Assembly: GCA_025024175.1 (NCBI GenBank)
Contig: QCXZ01000042.1
Location: 10,557,501-10,621,500, forward strand
Direction of reading: 5' to 3'
DNA: 64,000 bases
DNA from: Rhyzopertha dominica
Lineage: Eukaryota > Arthropoda > Insecta > Coleoptera > Bostrichidae
The notes beneath the pieces were generated by a model. That model made no database searches, was not told where the DNA came from, and saw only the letters and a list, made by a program, of their open reading frames with translations. Of the stretch, positions 46,700-58,444 are shown piece by piece (the stretch's first letter is position 1; every line of letters begins with the position of its first letter). Both the position numbers and the translations under genes were made by a program.

Positions 46700-47560
46700 T
46701 AAAAATAATTAAAAAAACAGCAAAAATCGCATCAGATGCATCTTAATATAGTCAGAGTTTACCTTAATCAATTTGATATATTCTGTAACAACATAACAAC
46801 CACTACTACCACTAATGGGATAAAGAGGATCATGGGAGGCGCGAATATTTAATCGGCGAGATTTCTTTAAACGAAAGACTTACACATTTTAGCAAAATAA
46901 AGTACTATGTGCTAATTGTAGCAAAGATTGCCCATAAAATCCATAAGCGTTATCAATCAAACCCGGTTGGACTCACTGAAAAATCCCGCCAATTGGACTC
47001 CACTCCCAGTTTTGATAAAAACCACCTCACATTACCCCCAAATCCTTCAACTCGAACGGTCCATCCCTCGATAAATATCTCGAAAACAATCTGAAGCCCC
47101 TCACCGACCCTCCAGCAAGCGGAAGCACCGCCGCTTAGTTCCGATTAATGAAATTAACAGCATACGTCCGGGTCCTTCGGGACCGGAGGAAGGATAATGT
47201 CATCGGTCTCATTGCACCCACGAGAGGACGCGCTGCATGCTTTCCGACCGGGATAGCGGGCCGTGCCTAATTTCGTTAGGGCATCGCCGTCCCCGACGGA
47301 CCAGAAATTGGCATGTTGCTCCACTCCAGGAGCGGTTCGCACGGTGATTCGGATAATTCGGGATGATTTAGGGCTGATGCGGGGCGGATGTGGGGCAAGG
47401 CGATTCCGAACGATTTGGGATACTGCGGCTTAAAGGTGGCGCTAAAAGTTGTAAAGAAGTGGGCTAAAAGATGTTAAAAGTTTATTAATAGGTGAGGACA
47501 GGTATTGGATACAAAATAAATGTAATGAAACAACAGCGAGACTATTTCCTATCGAATGCC
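46700..47560. other. Unassigned; GC-rich block 46960-47420
   Basis: A GC-rich block with a minus frame (47154-47342) that has no motif. The block is distinct from the surrounding AT-rich repeats and may be conserved noncoding DNA. Confidence 0.3.
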
Positions 47561-47569
47561 GTCACACTT

Positions 47570-49172
47570 TGGGATGGCCAAATTTGGGGCATCGAATACG
47601 ATCGGAAAACAGATTTCGATACTATCACTGACTAATTCCAATCAGATCTCTACTGTCTTAAGCCTTCAACACCTTCATCAACACGATATGGTCAATTGTT
47701 TTGTGTGGGTCTCCACAATCACAAGTAGGGTTGATAGATGGATCCCATTTATTAAGAAAAAAGTTGCATTTCCCATGACCAGTGCGAAGGCGATTTAGAG
47801 TGACCCAAGACTTTCCCGGAAGGTCAGTTCCTGCTACCTTTTCTGTAGGATCGTCTATAAGCTGTTGATTGAATATATCATGTTTCTTAAGTTGCCAAGC
47901 AGAATACCATCAATCTTCAATGGTATAAGGAGCACGAAGGAAAACTTCTATCTACAGAGGTTTTCTGGAAGTTAGCCGAGTTGTAGGTAGCTCTTGCAGA
48001 TATCGGGAAATCAGAAACTCATTAGGAGCTGATTGATACTTTTGCCAAACTTTATATGTAGCAAACTGTCTGCGAATCTCCGGAGAAGCAATGTTTGAAA
48101 GAATCGGAAGCCAAGGTAATAGAGTTGACTTCATTGTTCCAGTGATTAGTCACATTGCAGTATTCAGTTGAGTGTCAATTTTTCCTGTGTGATGACTAGT
48201 TTTCCAAAACAGGACAGCAGTACTCAGCAGTGCTATAAAGCAAGGCAGTTGCAGAAGTACGGAGTACACTTACATCTGCACCCCAATTTGTACCAGCAAA
48301 TTTAAGCAGGATGCTACTTCTGGTCTGTAATTTTTTACTGATATTTTCTAGATGTTTCTTGTACGCTAGAGACGTACCCAGGGTCACTCCAAGGTATTTT
48401 GCCAAGAAATTATGTGTAAGAATTATGTTATTTGACATAACTTGAAGTTGTTTTGTCTTTTGACGATTGCTAAGATGAAAGCAAGTTACTTCTGTCTTCA
48501 ACACATGAAGGCACAAGCGCCAGGCTTTAAAATAGCAATTCATAATCTCGATGTCTCTTGAAAGGTTTTGTTCAAGGACAGAAAGGTATTTTTACTTTGC
48601 AAAGCCAATGCCATGTCGTCTGCATACACAAATTTTCTCGTTGAGTTCCTGGAAGGTCACTTATGTAAAGGTTGAAAATAATAGGCGACAGAACCGATCC
48701 TTGTGGAAGACCATTATTCGAAATCCTGAATTTGCTACTTTTATCTCCCAGAAACACTCTGAATTGACGTTGGGGACAACATTCGTTCAATAAGCTTCAC
48801 CATCTTTCCATATTTCAGAGTATTAAATAGTTTGAGGATCAATTCATCTTTCCACACAGTATCATAGGCCGCCGATAGGTCTATGAACACTACTCCAGTT
48901 TTCAATCGTTTCTGGAAGCCAACTTTAGCATGCGTTGTTAGAGACTTGATCATAGGAACTTCTGTTCTTTCTAAAACCTGCTTGTTCCTTCGGGAGAAAC
49001 AAATTATTAGACTGTTGTATGGTCTAAAGCCAATATATTTAAGAAACATGTGGTTTTTACAGTTGCCTGCCTTTATATCCTTAAGCGTAATTTGTAGGTA
49101 TTTAAATATCGTCAAAAATTTGTTAATTAGTATTCCACAAGACATGGAGGCGATATCAAAGTAATGCTCCAT
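47570..49172 (-). mobile_element. Jockey-type LINE fragment, copy B (RT to C-terminus)
   Basis: From 49172 down the minus strand gives RT motif A (TGVVFIDLSAAYDTVWKDEL, 48895-48840), then NNGLPQGSVLSPIIFNLYIS (motif B, about 48720-48660), the post-RT block MSNNIILTHNFLAKYLGVTL (48440-48380) and the C-terminal SPVLENWLLTNLLRTGHGKC-like region near 47780. Copy A (23560-24410) matches its 3' half closely. Motif C is displaced by a frameshift (about 48615). Several frameshifts make it inactive. Confidence 0.8.
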
Positions 49173-49179
49173 AAATCTT

Positions 49180-50580
49180 TCGAACTATATGAAAGTATTA
49201 CAGTGTTCAATCAATTTGTTGACTAATGTCCTTGTTGTTGTTATATGTTCTCTTATTAACGATATGCTGCATAGTCGATGTCAATACATCGGTTAAACTA
49301 TTTCGATTACACACTGTTGGCAAAGAAAGCTTTTGATTAGTATCGTGGACAGTTTTCTGGCAAAAATCTGCGCTATTACTTTTGGAGACTTTATTTTGTC
49401 ACGATTTGATAGAAGAGATCGAATTAAGGTACACTTGTAAATTAATTCATTTATAAAGACGGTTAACCCTAATGCAGCATAAAATTCACTCACGTTGCTA
49501 AAAAGTGGTGGTGCGGCTTTACTGGGGCCTAACTGTTCTCTATTTTCTGTTATTACTCTCCGCTGTATCTTATAACGACGCTAAAATGTTACCTCCTCAC
49601 AGTTTCATTAATCACACGGCGTCGAGACGCAGCAGGGGTCGTTGCTAGCCCCGCAGGGGCGGGGTGTGTAGTTTGATTGATTGTAAATTCGCTGGTAGAA
49701 CTTTTGGGCCATACGGATGGCTTGTCAGCACCAATAAACAATGCTTTTGTTTCGACAAGTTTATAGACAACAGATGGCACTCAAAAGTGAAAGTCACAAG
49801 GGGAATACTTTATAACGTAACGTGAAGTCGCTAAATCCTGTTGATCAAAAGAAGAGCATTTCGTCAAATTCAGTGTTCATTCGGAAACAGCAGGATTTAT
49901 AAATGAACATTTTTGGCGGGTTTTGAGGGACAAACTTAGGCAGCTATGATTTTTTGATCGACGATTGAAGAAGTTAGGGAAATCAATACGTAGACTCATT
50001 TGCACAGGATTAGAAATAACTTGAACAGACATTTTAAATTTTTATAGGTAATAGTGAGTAAAGAAATCTATATCTCACAAATTCAAACTTTCAATGATTT
50101 TAGTACGTTTATAGGTAGTAATTTTAATTATGACATTTTTATATATTTGTCTTTATACTTTTTTTGTTATCATATATGTTTATATGTATTTGAGTGAGTA
50201 AATAATATTTGTTATCTATCATTATTTTTTATATATACGTTTTTCTGCACATCCGAAAAGTTTCCCTTTGGTTGAATAAACTGCTACGTTTCTTTAACTA
50301 GACTTGCCTTAAGAAATATCAAAATAATGCATTATGAACGCAGTTATACGTATCTCAAAGATTTAGTATTGTTTTCATTCAATAAACGCATAATATGAGA
50401 ATTAACGATATTTTTTTATGATCCATACACCTACTATAGTTTTGTTTTAATCAGGTAAACTAATGAAACAAAAACATTTGAATTTATTTGAAACAATTGG
50501 GTTTCTTTCGAATTTACAGTATCTGCTTTCTAATACGAGGGTGAATGCTTTCAGCGTCCATAATATTTCTCAGAAAGATC
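49180..50580. other. Unassigned; GC-rich patch near 49600-49680
   Basis: No gene recognised. The segment next to the LINE (49180-49490) may be an older part of its 5' half, but no motif confirms it. Confidence 0.3.
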
Positions 50581-50589
50581 GCTGTCTCT

Positions 50590-50660
50590 TGAAAACAAAT
50601 TTTGAAGTTCTTCGTCTTTGACAAAGATTACAGGTGTAATCGAAACGTCAGACATAAATT
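50590..50660 (+). ncRNA. Solo Penelope 3' end with hammerhead-like hairpin
   Basis: The segment TCTTTGACAAAGATTACAGG.. with hairpin GATTAC/GTAATC (50626-50641) and GAAACGTC (50642-50649) is nearly identical to 35615-35660, which follows a Penelope endonuclease. It therefore marks a solo 3' end of the same family. Its upstream coding part is absent. Confidence 0.45.
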
Positions 50661-50721
50661 TTTGTCAGTGCTTTCTAGTGTACTAATGTCGTTTGACACA
50701 TAGAAAAAGATCCGTTATATA

Positions 50722-52079
50722 CACGAATGATAATGACCCTGATGAAATTAAAAATGCAACCAAAAGTACATTCTCATAGCCAATGTGGTTATTTTACATA
50801 ATGGTATTATTTTAAAAATAAATTGGGAATCCATGACGGCTATGCGCTATGGTTCCTGTCACTGTATTTATTAAAAGTCAAAATGCATTCAAATGATGAA
50901 ATAACAGATATGATTTTGATTTATGGTGAATGCAAGAAAAATGCTTCCGCTGCTGCCCGTTTATACAGACAACGTTTTCCAAATAGAAGATCTCCTGCCG
51001 GTACAATTTTTAAGAGTCTTGAATTAACTTTAAGGACAAACTGGCTACCACTGAAAAAGTCACGAGAAAGAACAGCAACAGGCCCTGACAACGAAATTAG
51101 AGTATTGGAAATAATTGACGAAAATCCTCATATTAGTCAAAGGGTAGTCTCAAGAGCAACCGGTATTAGTCTGTCTTTAGTACACCGAATAATTAAAGGC
51201 AATCAATTTCATCCGTATCACTTGCAATTGGTTTAGGCCTTAAACAAGACAGATTATCCTAAAAGACTGGCTTTTTGTAACTTATTTCGGGAACACCAAA
51301 ATTTGAATGTGAGATTTTATGACAACATTTGCTTCTCAGACGAAGCGAGATTTTCTAATAATGGTGGAGTTAACAAACATAACATGCATTATTATGCGCA
51401 AGAAAATCCACGTTCGAGAAGGACATTTTCAAACTATCTACTTGACGAATGTCTGGTGGGGAATAGTGGGGAATCAAATTGTTGGGCCTTATTTTTTTCG
51501 CGTTATTTTAAACGGCAATACTTATCTAAATTTTTTAAGAAACGTTTTACCGGTACTTCTCCAAAATGTAAATTCACAAGTAAGATAAGATCAATGGTTT
51601 CAACAAGATGGAGCACCTGCGCATTATCACAGAATAGTGCGAAATCATCTTGATTTGGTTTTGCCTAACCGATGGACCTAACCTTGCCCACCGAGAAACC
51701 CGGACTTTACTCCTTTGGATTGTTTTCTGTGGAGAATGGTAAAAGAGTATACCAAACACCAATTGAAAGTGTAGAGCATTTAGAAAATAAAATACGTGAT
51801 CCATCACTCCAGAAATGTTAATGCATGTTAAAAGATCGTTTTGGGCATGAATTCAAGCTTGTGAAAACAGCGCAGGGCGACATTTTGAGCATTTATTACA
51901 TTAATGTTATTGAATAAACATTTTTCAAAAGTAAAATTTGTTTTACAATACTGAATTTACTTAAAGCAAATGATTGATTTTTTTAAGACGATGAACAATT
52001 ATCAATGTTACCTTTGCAAATGTATTTTGGGTTGCATTTTTAATTTTGTCAGGGTCATCATCATTCGTGAAACATCCTG
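50722..52079 (+). mobile_element. Mariner-type transposon copy 3 (left end clipped)
   Basis: The right end reads GTTGCATTTTTAATTTTGTC.. to ..CGTGAAACATCCTG at 52079, followed by TA. The left end begins inside the matching repeat at CACGAATGATAATGACCCTG (50722), so the outer ~10 bp of the left inverted repeat are missing. The + strand transposase relic (50883-51910) lies inside. It is the same family as 58679-60091, in the opposite orientation. Confidence 0.8.
50883..51910 (+). pseudogene. Transposase of mariner copy 3, broken
   Basis: The N-terminal frame has SAAARLYRQRFPNRRSPAGT and ISQRVVSRATGISLSLVHRI (helix-turn-helix). A TAG at 51234 interrupts LQLV*AL. Next comes DNICFSDEARFSNNGGVNKH (first catalytic Asp, about 51320), then WFQQDGAPAHYHRIVRNH (51597-51650, second Asp, another frame) and RNPDFTPLDCFLWRMVKE (51697-51750, third block). 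The stop plus at least two frameshifts inactivate it. Confidence 0.8.
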
Positions 52080-52084
52080 TACAG

Positions 52085-53480
52085 ACAAAAGAGCAGTGGG
52101 TCCAGTGGTACCCCTGGACTTCCTGTCGACCCTACTTTTTAACTCGACCACTAAGGTAACTTGCAAGTATCATTAGTCGGCGTGTGGCAAAAACTCGGTG
52201 ATCAATCGCGTGAAAAAGAAATGCAGTGGAGTTACCAGCAACCTATAAACACAGTATAGCCTTACTGGAAAGCCGTAAGAGGGAAAAGACAAGAACTTTA
52301 TCAAAGACAGTATTTTTGATACAAATAAGAACAAACTGATCGATTTTAGCCCCTCGTATCACTAGGATTTTCATTTTTTACGCATCTATTCTATTCTTCC
52401 CAAAAATTCGTTTGAATGATGATGCATTTGCCACATAATAATAATTTAGAGGCAATTATAGCATACTGACTGACCTGTAGTTCATATTTCGTTTATTTGA
52501 ATAAATTTTGCTACACATGTTCGTTGGCCCTCGTTGACTGCAGCGGTATTCCTAAAGACTTCTCTGATTTGTCAGAAGAAGTTTAAGAATTTTTCAAAGT
52601 GAACCCTTCACTTCTGCGAGGGCGCTTCCAAACTAGTAATTTATGCAACATGGAACGTATATTGTGGGTAAAAGATTATAAAATTTACCCTTCTTCCACA
52701 GACTTTATCAGCACTTTACGATGATGATCAATGATTGTTCTTATTTCATGTCAGTCAGTATTTTAAAACGTAATTTTAATGGTAGGTCGCTCCTTTAATA
52801 GTTCAATTATCAAGAAAACTGTTAGCTATTGGCTCTATTTGAAGAAAAATCAATCTCTTTGTAAACAGAAAGGGTGGATATTAATGCCTAATCTGTTGAC
52901 AAACAGTGATCATTTTTTATGATTCAACAAGGCCGCTCGACTAGTCCGTTATAACCGAAAGAACTTACTTTCACTTTTAGCACTCAGTAAATTAATACAC
53001 TGAAATCTGTTTTCACCCAAAGGTGCATCTTCAGCAAACCGTCCAACTGCTCGATAAAAGCTAGTATTAAACAAATAAGACTATAAAACGAATTAAACCG
53101 GAGAGCAACGTGGAGACGGAAACGTGCAGTTTCATGCCCGCTAGAGATTGTGGAAGCCTCCGTTGCAGTCCGTAAAAGTTTTTACGACGCAGTTTAGTAC
53201 GCTTCGGCGGGAGTTATGTCGTCCCTTGGGATGGCATTACGCTCGCACTTAGATCCCACGGGTCGGAGTGCATGCCGTTGAAATATAGTCAGGTTCCAAT
53301 CGAAAAATCTAAAAAAAACTGTTTGGAATTTTATGCTTTTTAATTTCGAGTGTACACATTTTATACTAATTTGATCGTAAACATCGTTAATGGCTTCTAG
53401 AGGGTTCTTTATTTCAACGGTATTTACCAACTGTCGACTAAATTTGTTGTTATTATGCTGAGAACTGCAGTCTCTGTAGA
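52085..53480. other. Unassigned
   Basis: No gene recognised. A GC-balanced block at 53090-53290 has an open minus frame (53194-53430) without motif. It lies 1 kb upstream of the first recognised CFAP47-like exon and might include its unseen 5' exon or promoter. Confidence 0.3.
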
Positions 53481-53489
53481 CACCGCCGT

Positions 53490-54215
53490 TTGTCGTTTTT
53501 TAAACGCCAACTGTAAAATGGGCTACCGTTAAGATTACAGGTTACCCAGAGAGACGAGTACATGACACAGTTAATTGCCAATAGATGGCATACTTGTTCC
53601 TAAGCCTGGAACTTAATTTTTCAGGTATCACACGANGTGGTGGAAACTTAACATTAAAGATTCCATTTCTTGGTAAAAACGTAGATCCGCTGTTTCTAAT
53701 TTCCATTGCCATTTTCAATTTCAAGAGGATGTTTTCAAGCTTTCTTTAAATATGACTGATTTTTCTCTGATCGATGGAATTTCTTCAACGTGCTCAAATT
53801 TCCCTTAAATCCTATTCCGATTCGCTCTAAGCCCTCTATTTCGCTTTTCGCTGTTTCATTCCTGGACTGTTCGCATTTCTTTTTGGTTGTTTTATTTGTT
53901 CATCGTTTCTTTTCACTTCTTCCTTCTTCCATAGTTGCCTTGAATTTGGTCTTCATTTCTTTTTAACCTGTTCACAACCTCTTCATTAGTTGCTTTAAGC
54001 TCCGTTTTCATTTCTTGCATAAGCTGTTGTAACCACACATCCATCTTAGTAATTGGCTTCTTGTCAGTGGCAGAAGAGTCCTTTAGTGAATACATTAAAT
54101 ACAAACACATTGCTTAATTCACCACTATTATAAAACTATTAATTCGATTAAACACTACACTTCGCTCACTAGCACTCTATTCGCCTTGTTCGCTTGTGCT
54201 TCACTGCTTTTCTCG
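53490..54215 (-). mobile_element. Retroelement 5' region with gag-like coiled-coil ORF
   Basis: The minus frame 54110-53913 (KMDVWLQQLMQEMKTELKAT, NEEVVNRLKRNEDQIQG) is a charged coiled-coil typical of insect retroelement gag or ORF1 starts. It is preceded on the same strand by a leader (54215-54115) that recurs at 57065-56900. The downstream frames are broken. I cannot tell gypsy gag from LINE ORF1 with certainty. Confidence 0.45.
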
Positions 54216-54341
54216 CGCACAAATCTAGCGGCATTTAATGAAACTACCAACTTTCATTTTAACATGTGACACCTGTTCTCACATCAGCGTGACAGGTTTC
54301 ACTCTATAACGATGTTTCCTTTCAGAAAGTCCTCTCCAACC

Positions 54342-54599
54342 ATGTCTATGATGAGCTTCGGCATGTATTCAATCAACTCGTCGAAGACGTCCATCACCAT
54401 GTCGGAGGTGGGAAAATTGTTGGAGTTCGACGAAACATGCGAAACCCTCCCGTACCAGTCGATAGATGACGTAAGAATTTATCCGCCTGTGATGGTTTTT
54501 AAGGACGTGTTTGAAGGGAAGACATCGGAACTAGACCTCGTGCTGCAAAATTGCGGTCGGCGACCCGCTTTCGTCAGGCTGTGTCCGCCCAGGTCCCAT
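54342..54599 (+). CDS. CFAP47-like protein, exon 1 (first recognised)
   Basis: The gene encodes a large ASH/Ig-like repeat protein of the CFAP47 kind, known as a cilium/sperm-flagellum axoneme component. Here six exons give 366 residues. This exon holds residues 1-86: a Ser-rich start, then DVRIYPPVMVFKDVFEG (44-59), the first strand of an ASH domain, and LDLVLQNCGRRPAFVRLCPP. The start ATG at 54342 follows CCAACC. Because TTTCCTTTCAG ends at 54325, an upstream, probably noncoding, exon is likely. The donor is CAT|GTAAGT, phase 0. From memory the domain order and the later GxLxP block align with the human CFAP47 N-terminus. HYDIN-like relatives are the alternative. Confidence 0.75.
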
Positions 54600-54689
54600 G
54601 TAAGTTTACAAACCTATAGGGTTATAATAAAAAAAGGCGAACTATATTTAAAGCTCGTTTGATAACGTAATATAGGAAAACCAATCAAC

Positions 54690-55560
54690 ATGCTGTTTCT
54701 AGTTGCTTTTGTACCGCCTCTTTACAAGCAGCTGCAATCGGATATGTTTTTTTAATAGGTGAAGCATTTCAAAGTTTAGTGTCGCGTTCGTACTTTGTGG
54801 TACGACCTGAAGCACTAGTATTTTTGAAGCAGTACTCTTAGTACTGGTGGTCTTTAGCTTGTAAATTCTTTACCAACCAAGTCTTTCTCGTCCGTAAAAA
54901 TTACTCTCTCTGTGCTCAAATCCATTCTGGCCTCCACTCGTCTTAAAAAACCAAGAATTTTTGGGAATATGTTTTGTTGCCGATAGTGCAGATTAAGTAA
55001 GCATGTATTTTAACGCGACGCTGCTTAACTTTGCAAGCACCCGTGATTTTTATACCTGTCCAATTAAATTTAGTTATGCAATCCTAATAAGGAAATAAAC
55101 TTGGCCATATTCTTCGTTAATACAGCAAATCTTACTTCCAGTGTCAACTAATGCTGAAAAACGTGTACTAAGAATAAATACTTCTATTATACTTGATCTT
55201 ACTGGTTAGATTGCATGGCTAAAATCACATTCTTCTAAAAGATCTCCTCTAAGGTAATTTATAGTACTGATAGCTCCACTACCCCTCACAATCGAGCTAT
55301 TCAGTTGTGAGAATCCATCTCGATTCTTCTCCGCTGGAAACTTCTGTATTTATCACAGATAATTTCGGTTTGGAATAACGTGAAACGTTTCCCTTAAACT
55401 TATATACTTTCAGGATCCGAGTTACTATTTTTAATTAATTTTTTTGAAGAATTTTTGGTTATAAATTACGCCTTCAAATAGCATAATATCTTCTTCGACC
55501 AAATTCTTATCCTACATTTGTTCCTTACGCTGCCGGATTTCACGTGGATTGCACCAATAC
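54690..55560 (-). mobile_element. Gypsy-like retrotransposon remnant with protease motif, in intron 1
   Basis: The minus strand of intron 1 reads LRGDLLEECDFSHAI (about 55257-55213), then FSALVDTGSKICCINEEYG (about 55155-55100). ALVDTGS is the active-site triad of retroviral-type aspartic proteases. Stops follow. It is antisense to the host gene. Only gag-pol junction and protease are recognisable; RT is not. Confidence 0.55.
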
Positions 55561-55628
55561 CTAGTAAATTAAAATGCAGTCACATTCATTCTGCTCGATA
55601 AATTGGTGATTATTTTATATGGTTTTAG

Positions 55629-55786
55629 GCCTTCAAGATGAAGGATCTCATAAGAGGAAAGTATCTCTCCCCTGGTCTGAAAGTGAAACGCACAGTATCT
55701 TATACCCACAGTACACAGTATACCTCGCTAATTAGCAGTATACCGTTATATATTAATGGAAACTACATCGAGTATACGATGAAAGT
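55629..55786 (+). CDS. CFAP47-like protein, exon 2
   Basis: Residues 87-138 plus two bases of 139. It completes the first ASH domain (AFKMKDLIRGKYLSPGLKV, where sPGL is the usual turn, then IPLYINGNYIEYTMKV). The acceptor is TTTTAG and the donor AGT|GTAAGT, phase 2. The frame is continuous with both neighbours. Confidence 0.75.
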
Positions 55787-55789
55787 GTA

Positions 55790-56555
55790 AGTAATGTAAA
55801 CTGGTAGTCTACAAAATATCTTAATTATCTACTAGCAACAAAGAATGTGTTATATCTTCAGCTATATGTTGGTCATTTGGCATATAACAGAAGTTTACTA
55901 TATGCCATTTGACAAAAAATTAATAAGTAAGTTTTTTTCGTATCCTTTAATGTCTCAGAATGCAGTTAAAGCAGGTATAAAAGTTTAGAAATTATAAGGT
56001 GACAATTTTTTCGTTCTGGGGCTTTAAAAAAATCCACGAACAAATCTTGCGCCCCACGTTAAAAATTAACCTCAAGGACGCACCCTTGTTGACTTCCCCT
56101 CACCAAATAAATACACGTGGGTTCCCAATAAATTTCCTGCTGCCTCCCTGAAACATAGAGAACTTAATCCGTCGTGTGTCTCGAAGCGTCGTTGCTCTCT
56201 ATTTTATAAGCTAAAAGCTAATAGAAACGGCAGAGGCTACAATTATTTTATGAAACAGTATTTCCCAAACGCTAAACTTTATCATTAAGATTCAAAAATT
56301 TGTATTCAAGTATCGAAAATATCTTATAAGCATTTATTATTTCTATTTATGTTGAATTATACTCTACAGGACTTTCTTGCTTTGCGCCCCCCCTAGACCA
56401 AAAGCTGGGTACGCCCATGAATGCAATGCAAATCGGTAATTCGTACGTTCGTCCTGAACGTTTCATTGCTTTTGAATACGACTGCACATGTACTAAAAAA
56501 TAGAAAGCACAGAGATAGGTATATATTCTAAATCACTCATGGACAATAATTCTTT
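55790..56555. other. Intron 2, with possible hAT-like relics
   Basis: CAGTATTTCCCAAACGC at about 56253 resembles a hAT terminus. GCGCCCC blocks occur near 56050 and 56385. No transposase recognised. Confidence 0.3.
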
Positions 56556-56559
56556 ACAG

Positions 56560-56749
56560 GAAGATATCTAAGACAATTATATCGGTGGAGCCGCAGACAC
56601 TGGATTTTGGCACCATTGACACGGGCCACGCACCTACGACGCGCACGCTCGAGCTCGTGAACAGTGGTACACACAACGGCAAGTTTGCTATTGATCTCGG
56701 AAGAAATGAACTCGGACTGGTGGTCGAGCCCATGAAAGGAGTTGTCCCG
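56560..56749 (+). CDS. CFAP47-like protein, exon 3
   Basis: Residues 139-202. SVEPQTLDFGTIDTGHAPTT is the start of a second ASH domain (P..ldFG...G), followed by LELVNSGTHNGKFAIDLG (the lxNxGs..g.F strand). It ends VEPMKGVVP. The acceptor is TTCTTTACAG and the donor CCG|GTTTGT, phase 0. The donor is weaker than the others. Confidence 0.75.
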
Positions 56750-56899
56750 GTTTGTTATGTTAAATTTGTCAAGTAACATTCACTTCAAATAATTATCACT
56801 GATGCTCAAAGAGCTTCGTTGAAAATGTTCAAATAACAGTTCGTTTACTACTAATAATCAGTATTATCCACCTTCATTTCTAACTTAGCTTCTTTTATT

Positions 56900-57070
56900 T
56901 AAACACTTGCATCTAAATACACTAAATCTAAACACAAATAGTTCAAAGCACTACAATTATAACACTATTAATTCACTAAACCACTATTCAGCACTCTTTA
57001 CTGCACTCACTAGCGCTTAAAACACTTTGAAACTCATGGTTCACTTGCTTCACTGCTTTTCAAATCCAAC
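56900..57070 (-). repeat. Second copy of the retroelement leader, in intron 3
   Basis: On the minus strand this resembles 54215-54080 (GCAGTGAAGC.., GTGCTAGTGAGCG / GCGCTAGTGAGTGC, ATTAATAGT.TTATAAT). It is a diverged copy of the leader preceding the gag-like ORF. The two copies flank the exon 1-3 block on either side. Confidence 0.5.
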
Positions 57071-57079
57071 TTCAGACTT

Positions 57080-57840
57080 CTTCGCGCTCTTTTCATCAGG
57101 CTGTATATATATACGCATATACGAATTGCATGATATGCTTACTTAAATAACTTTTGTCTAACAGCATACCTCTCCAACACATTGAGCAAAATGGCTCGCT
57201 GTATTGCTTCAGCGTCAATTCCAATTGCGGTAGAAAGATTCGTAATCTAGCTTTATAAATAAATATTCGAATCCGAGAAAAAGTTAAGCAATTTAGAGCT
57301 GCGATGTTGTTATGGCCAGCGTGATTTCCTGGCATTTTTGCTTGTTCTACGTCTCTAAAATGTAGCAACTACACTGGTACTTACTGTGACATCTTGATTC
57401 GTTGAAACGTGAAGTACAACTCCTAGTCAACAAAGCCCGATAAGCGCAAATCATCAAAACCACTTTTTGTATTCACCTCACATATCACATTATTTTAATA
57501 AATAAATATTATCCGATAGCAGTTTGTATAAAATACCTTTGAAATTTTGGTTTACTACTCCATTTTTTAATTCTCAGATTAAATTAGCTGTGTCGTTCAT
57601 GACTTTTATTATTATTCTGCACGACTCAGAGATAATCTGTTATGTAGATTCGTAAACAGCAAACGTCCAGGGACTTTATAAATTGGCACCTATTGCACTT
57701 TTTACTCACACAAACTGATTGATATAAAAATCTTCAATGCCTGCAACAAAAATTGATGGTATAAAAAAACATCATGAATATCTCAAAATAATACCCAGGT
57801 CTATGCCTAGACTTTTTGAACTTACCTAATAAAATTAAAA
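57080..57840. other. Intron 3 remainder, unassigned
   Basis: A minus frame (57096-57368) has no motif. No other feature recognised. Confidence 0.3.
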
Positions 57841-57847
57841 TGCATGT

Positions 57848-57951
57848 CTATGCTGTGCTGTCTACACCTCAACCAACTGCAGATAGTACTATTTCGCTGT
57901 CATTACAGCTCATCAGTGTATTTTAGTTCTAGTGTAGACAACACGGCATAG
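57848..57951. mobile_element. 104-bp fold-back MITE, copy B (intron 3)
   Basis: Same length and ends as copy A at 43734-43837, with four substitutions counted by eye. One lies in the inner GCAGTT arm, so the central stem is weaker here. It sits in intron 3, well away from both splice sites. Confidence 0.8.
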
Positions 57952-58156
57952 AACTGGTCAAATTGAAGTATGCAGTTGCATGCCAATTTGTCAGGCTACA
58001 GGTCACTTCCTTTAGGAAGTAGTACCCGTTATGGCAGCTAGGTGGCTTTGTCATCATGTCAGTGTAATGCTGACAGATGGTATTGCCATCCTAAATTCTT
58101 ACTTTACCTAATAAAAACTTAAAAGCGATAATCTGCAATTATTAATTTGCTTTTAG

Positions 58157-58444
58157 GCGAAATCCTCCATCACCTTGAACGTAGAAATGATCTGCAGCAA
58201 AGAGGGGTGCTACTCTACAGAATTCTGGATAAAGTGTGAACCTCTGTGTCGTGTTCAAATAATAGTCTACTTCTCCCAACCCCACTTCATAGCCTACCAT
58301 CCAAATGCAACGCAATCTTTCACTTTATTGGAATTTCCTAGAACTTATTACGGAACTAAGATATCAAAACCGCTGCTAGTGGAAAATTGTAGCTCTTGGG
58401 ATGCTATGTTTAGAGTTATGGCAGAGATAGGAAGGAATGGCTTG
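58157..58444 (+). CDS. CFAP47-like protein, exon 4
   Basis: Residues 203-298. AKSSITLNVEMICSKEGCYS and FWIKCEPLCRVQIIVYFSQP close the second ASH domain. SFTLLEFPRTYYGTKISKPL and VENCSSWDAMFRVMAEIG begin a third (F...yyGt...k...v.N.s). The acceptor is TTGCTTTTAG and the donor TTG|GTAGGT, phase 0. No stop or frameshift. Confidence 0.75.
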
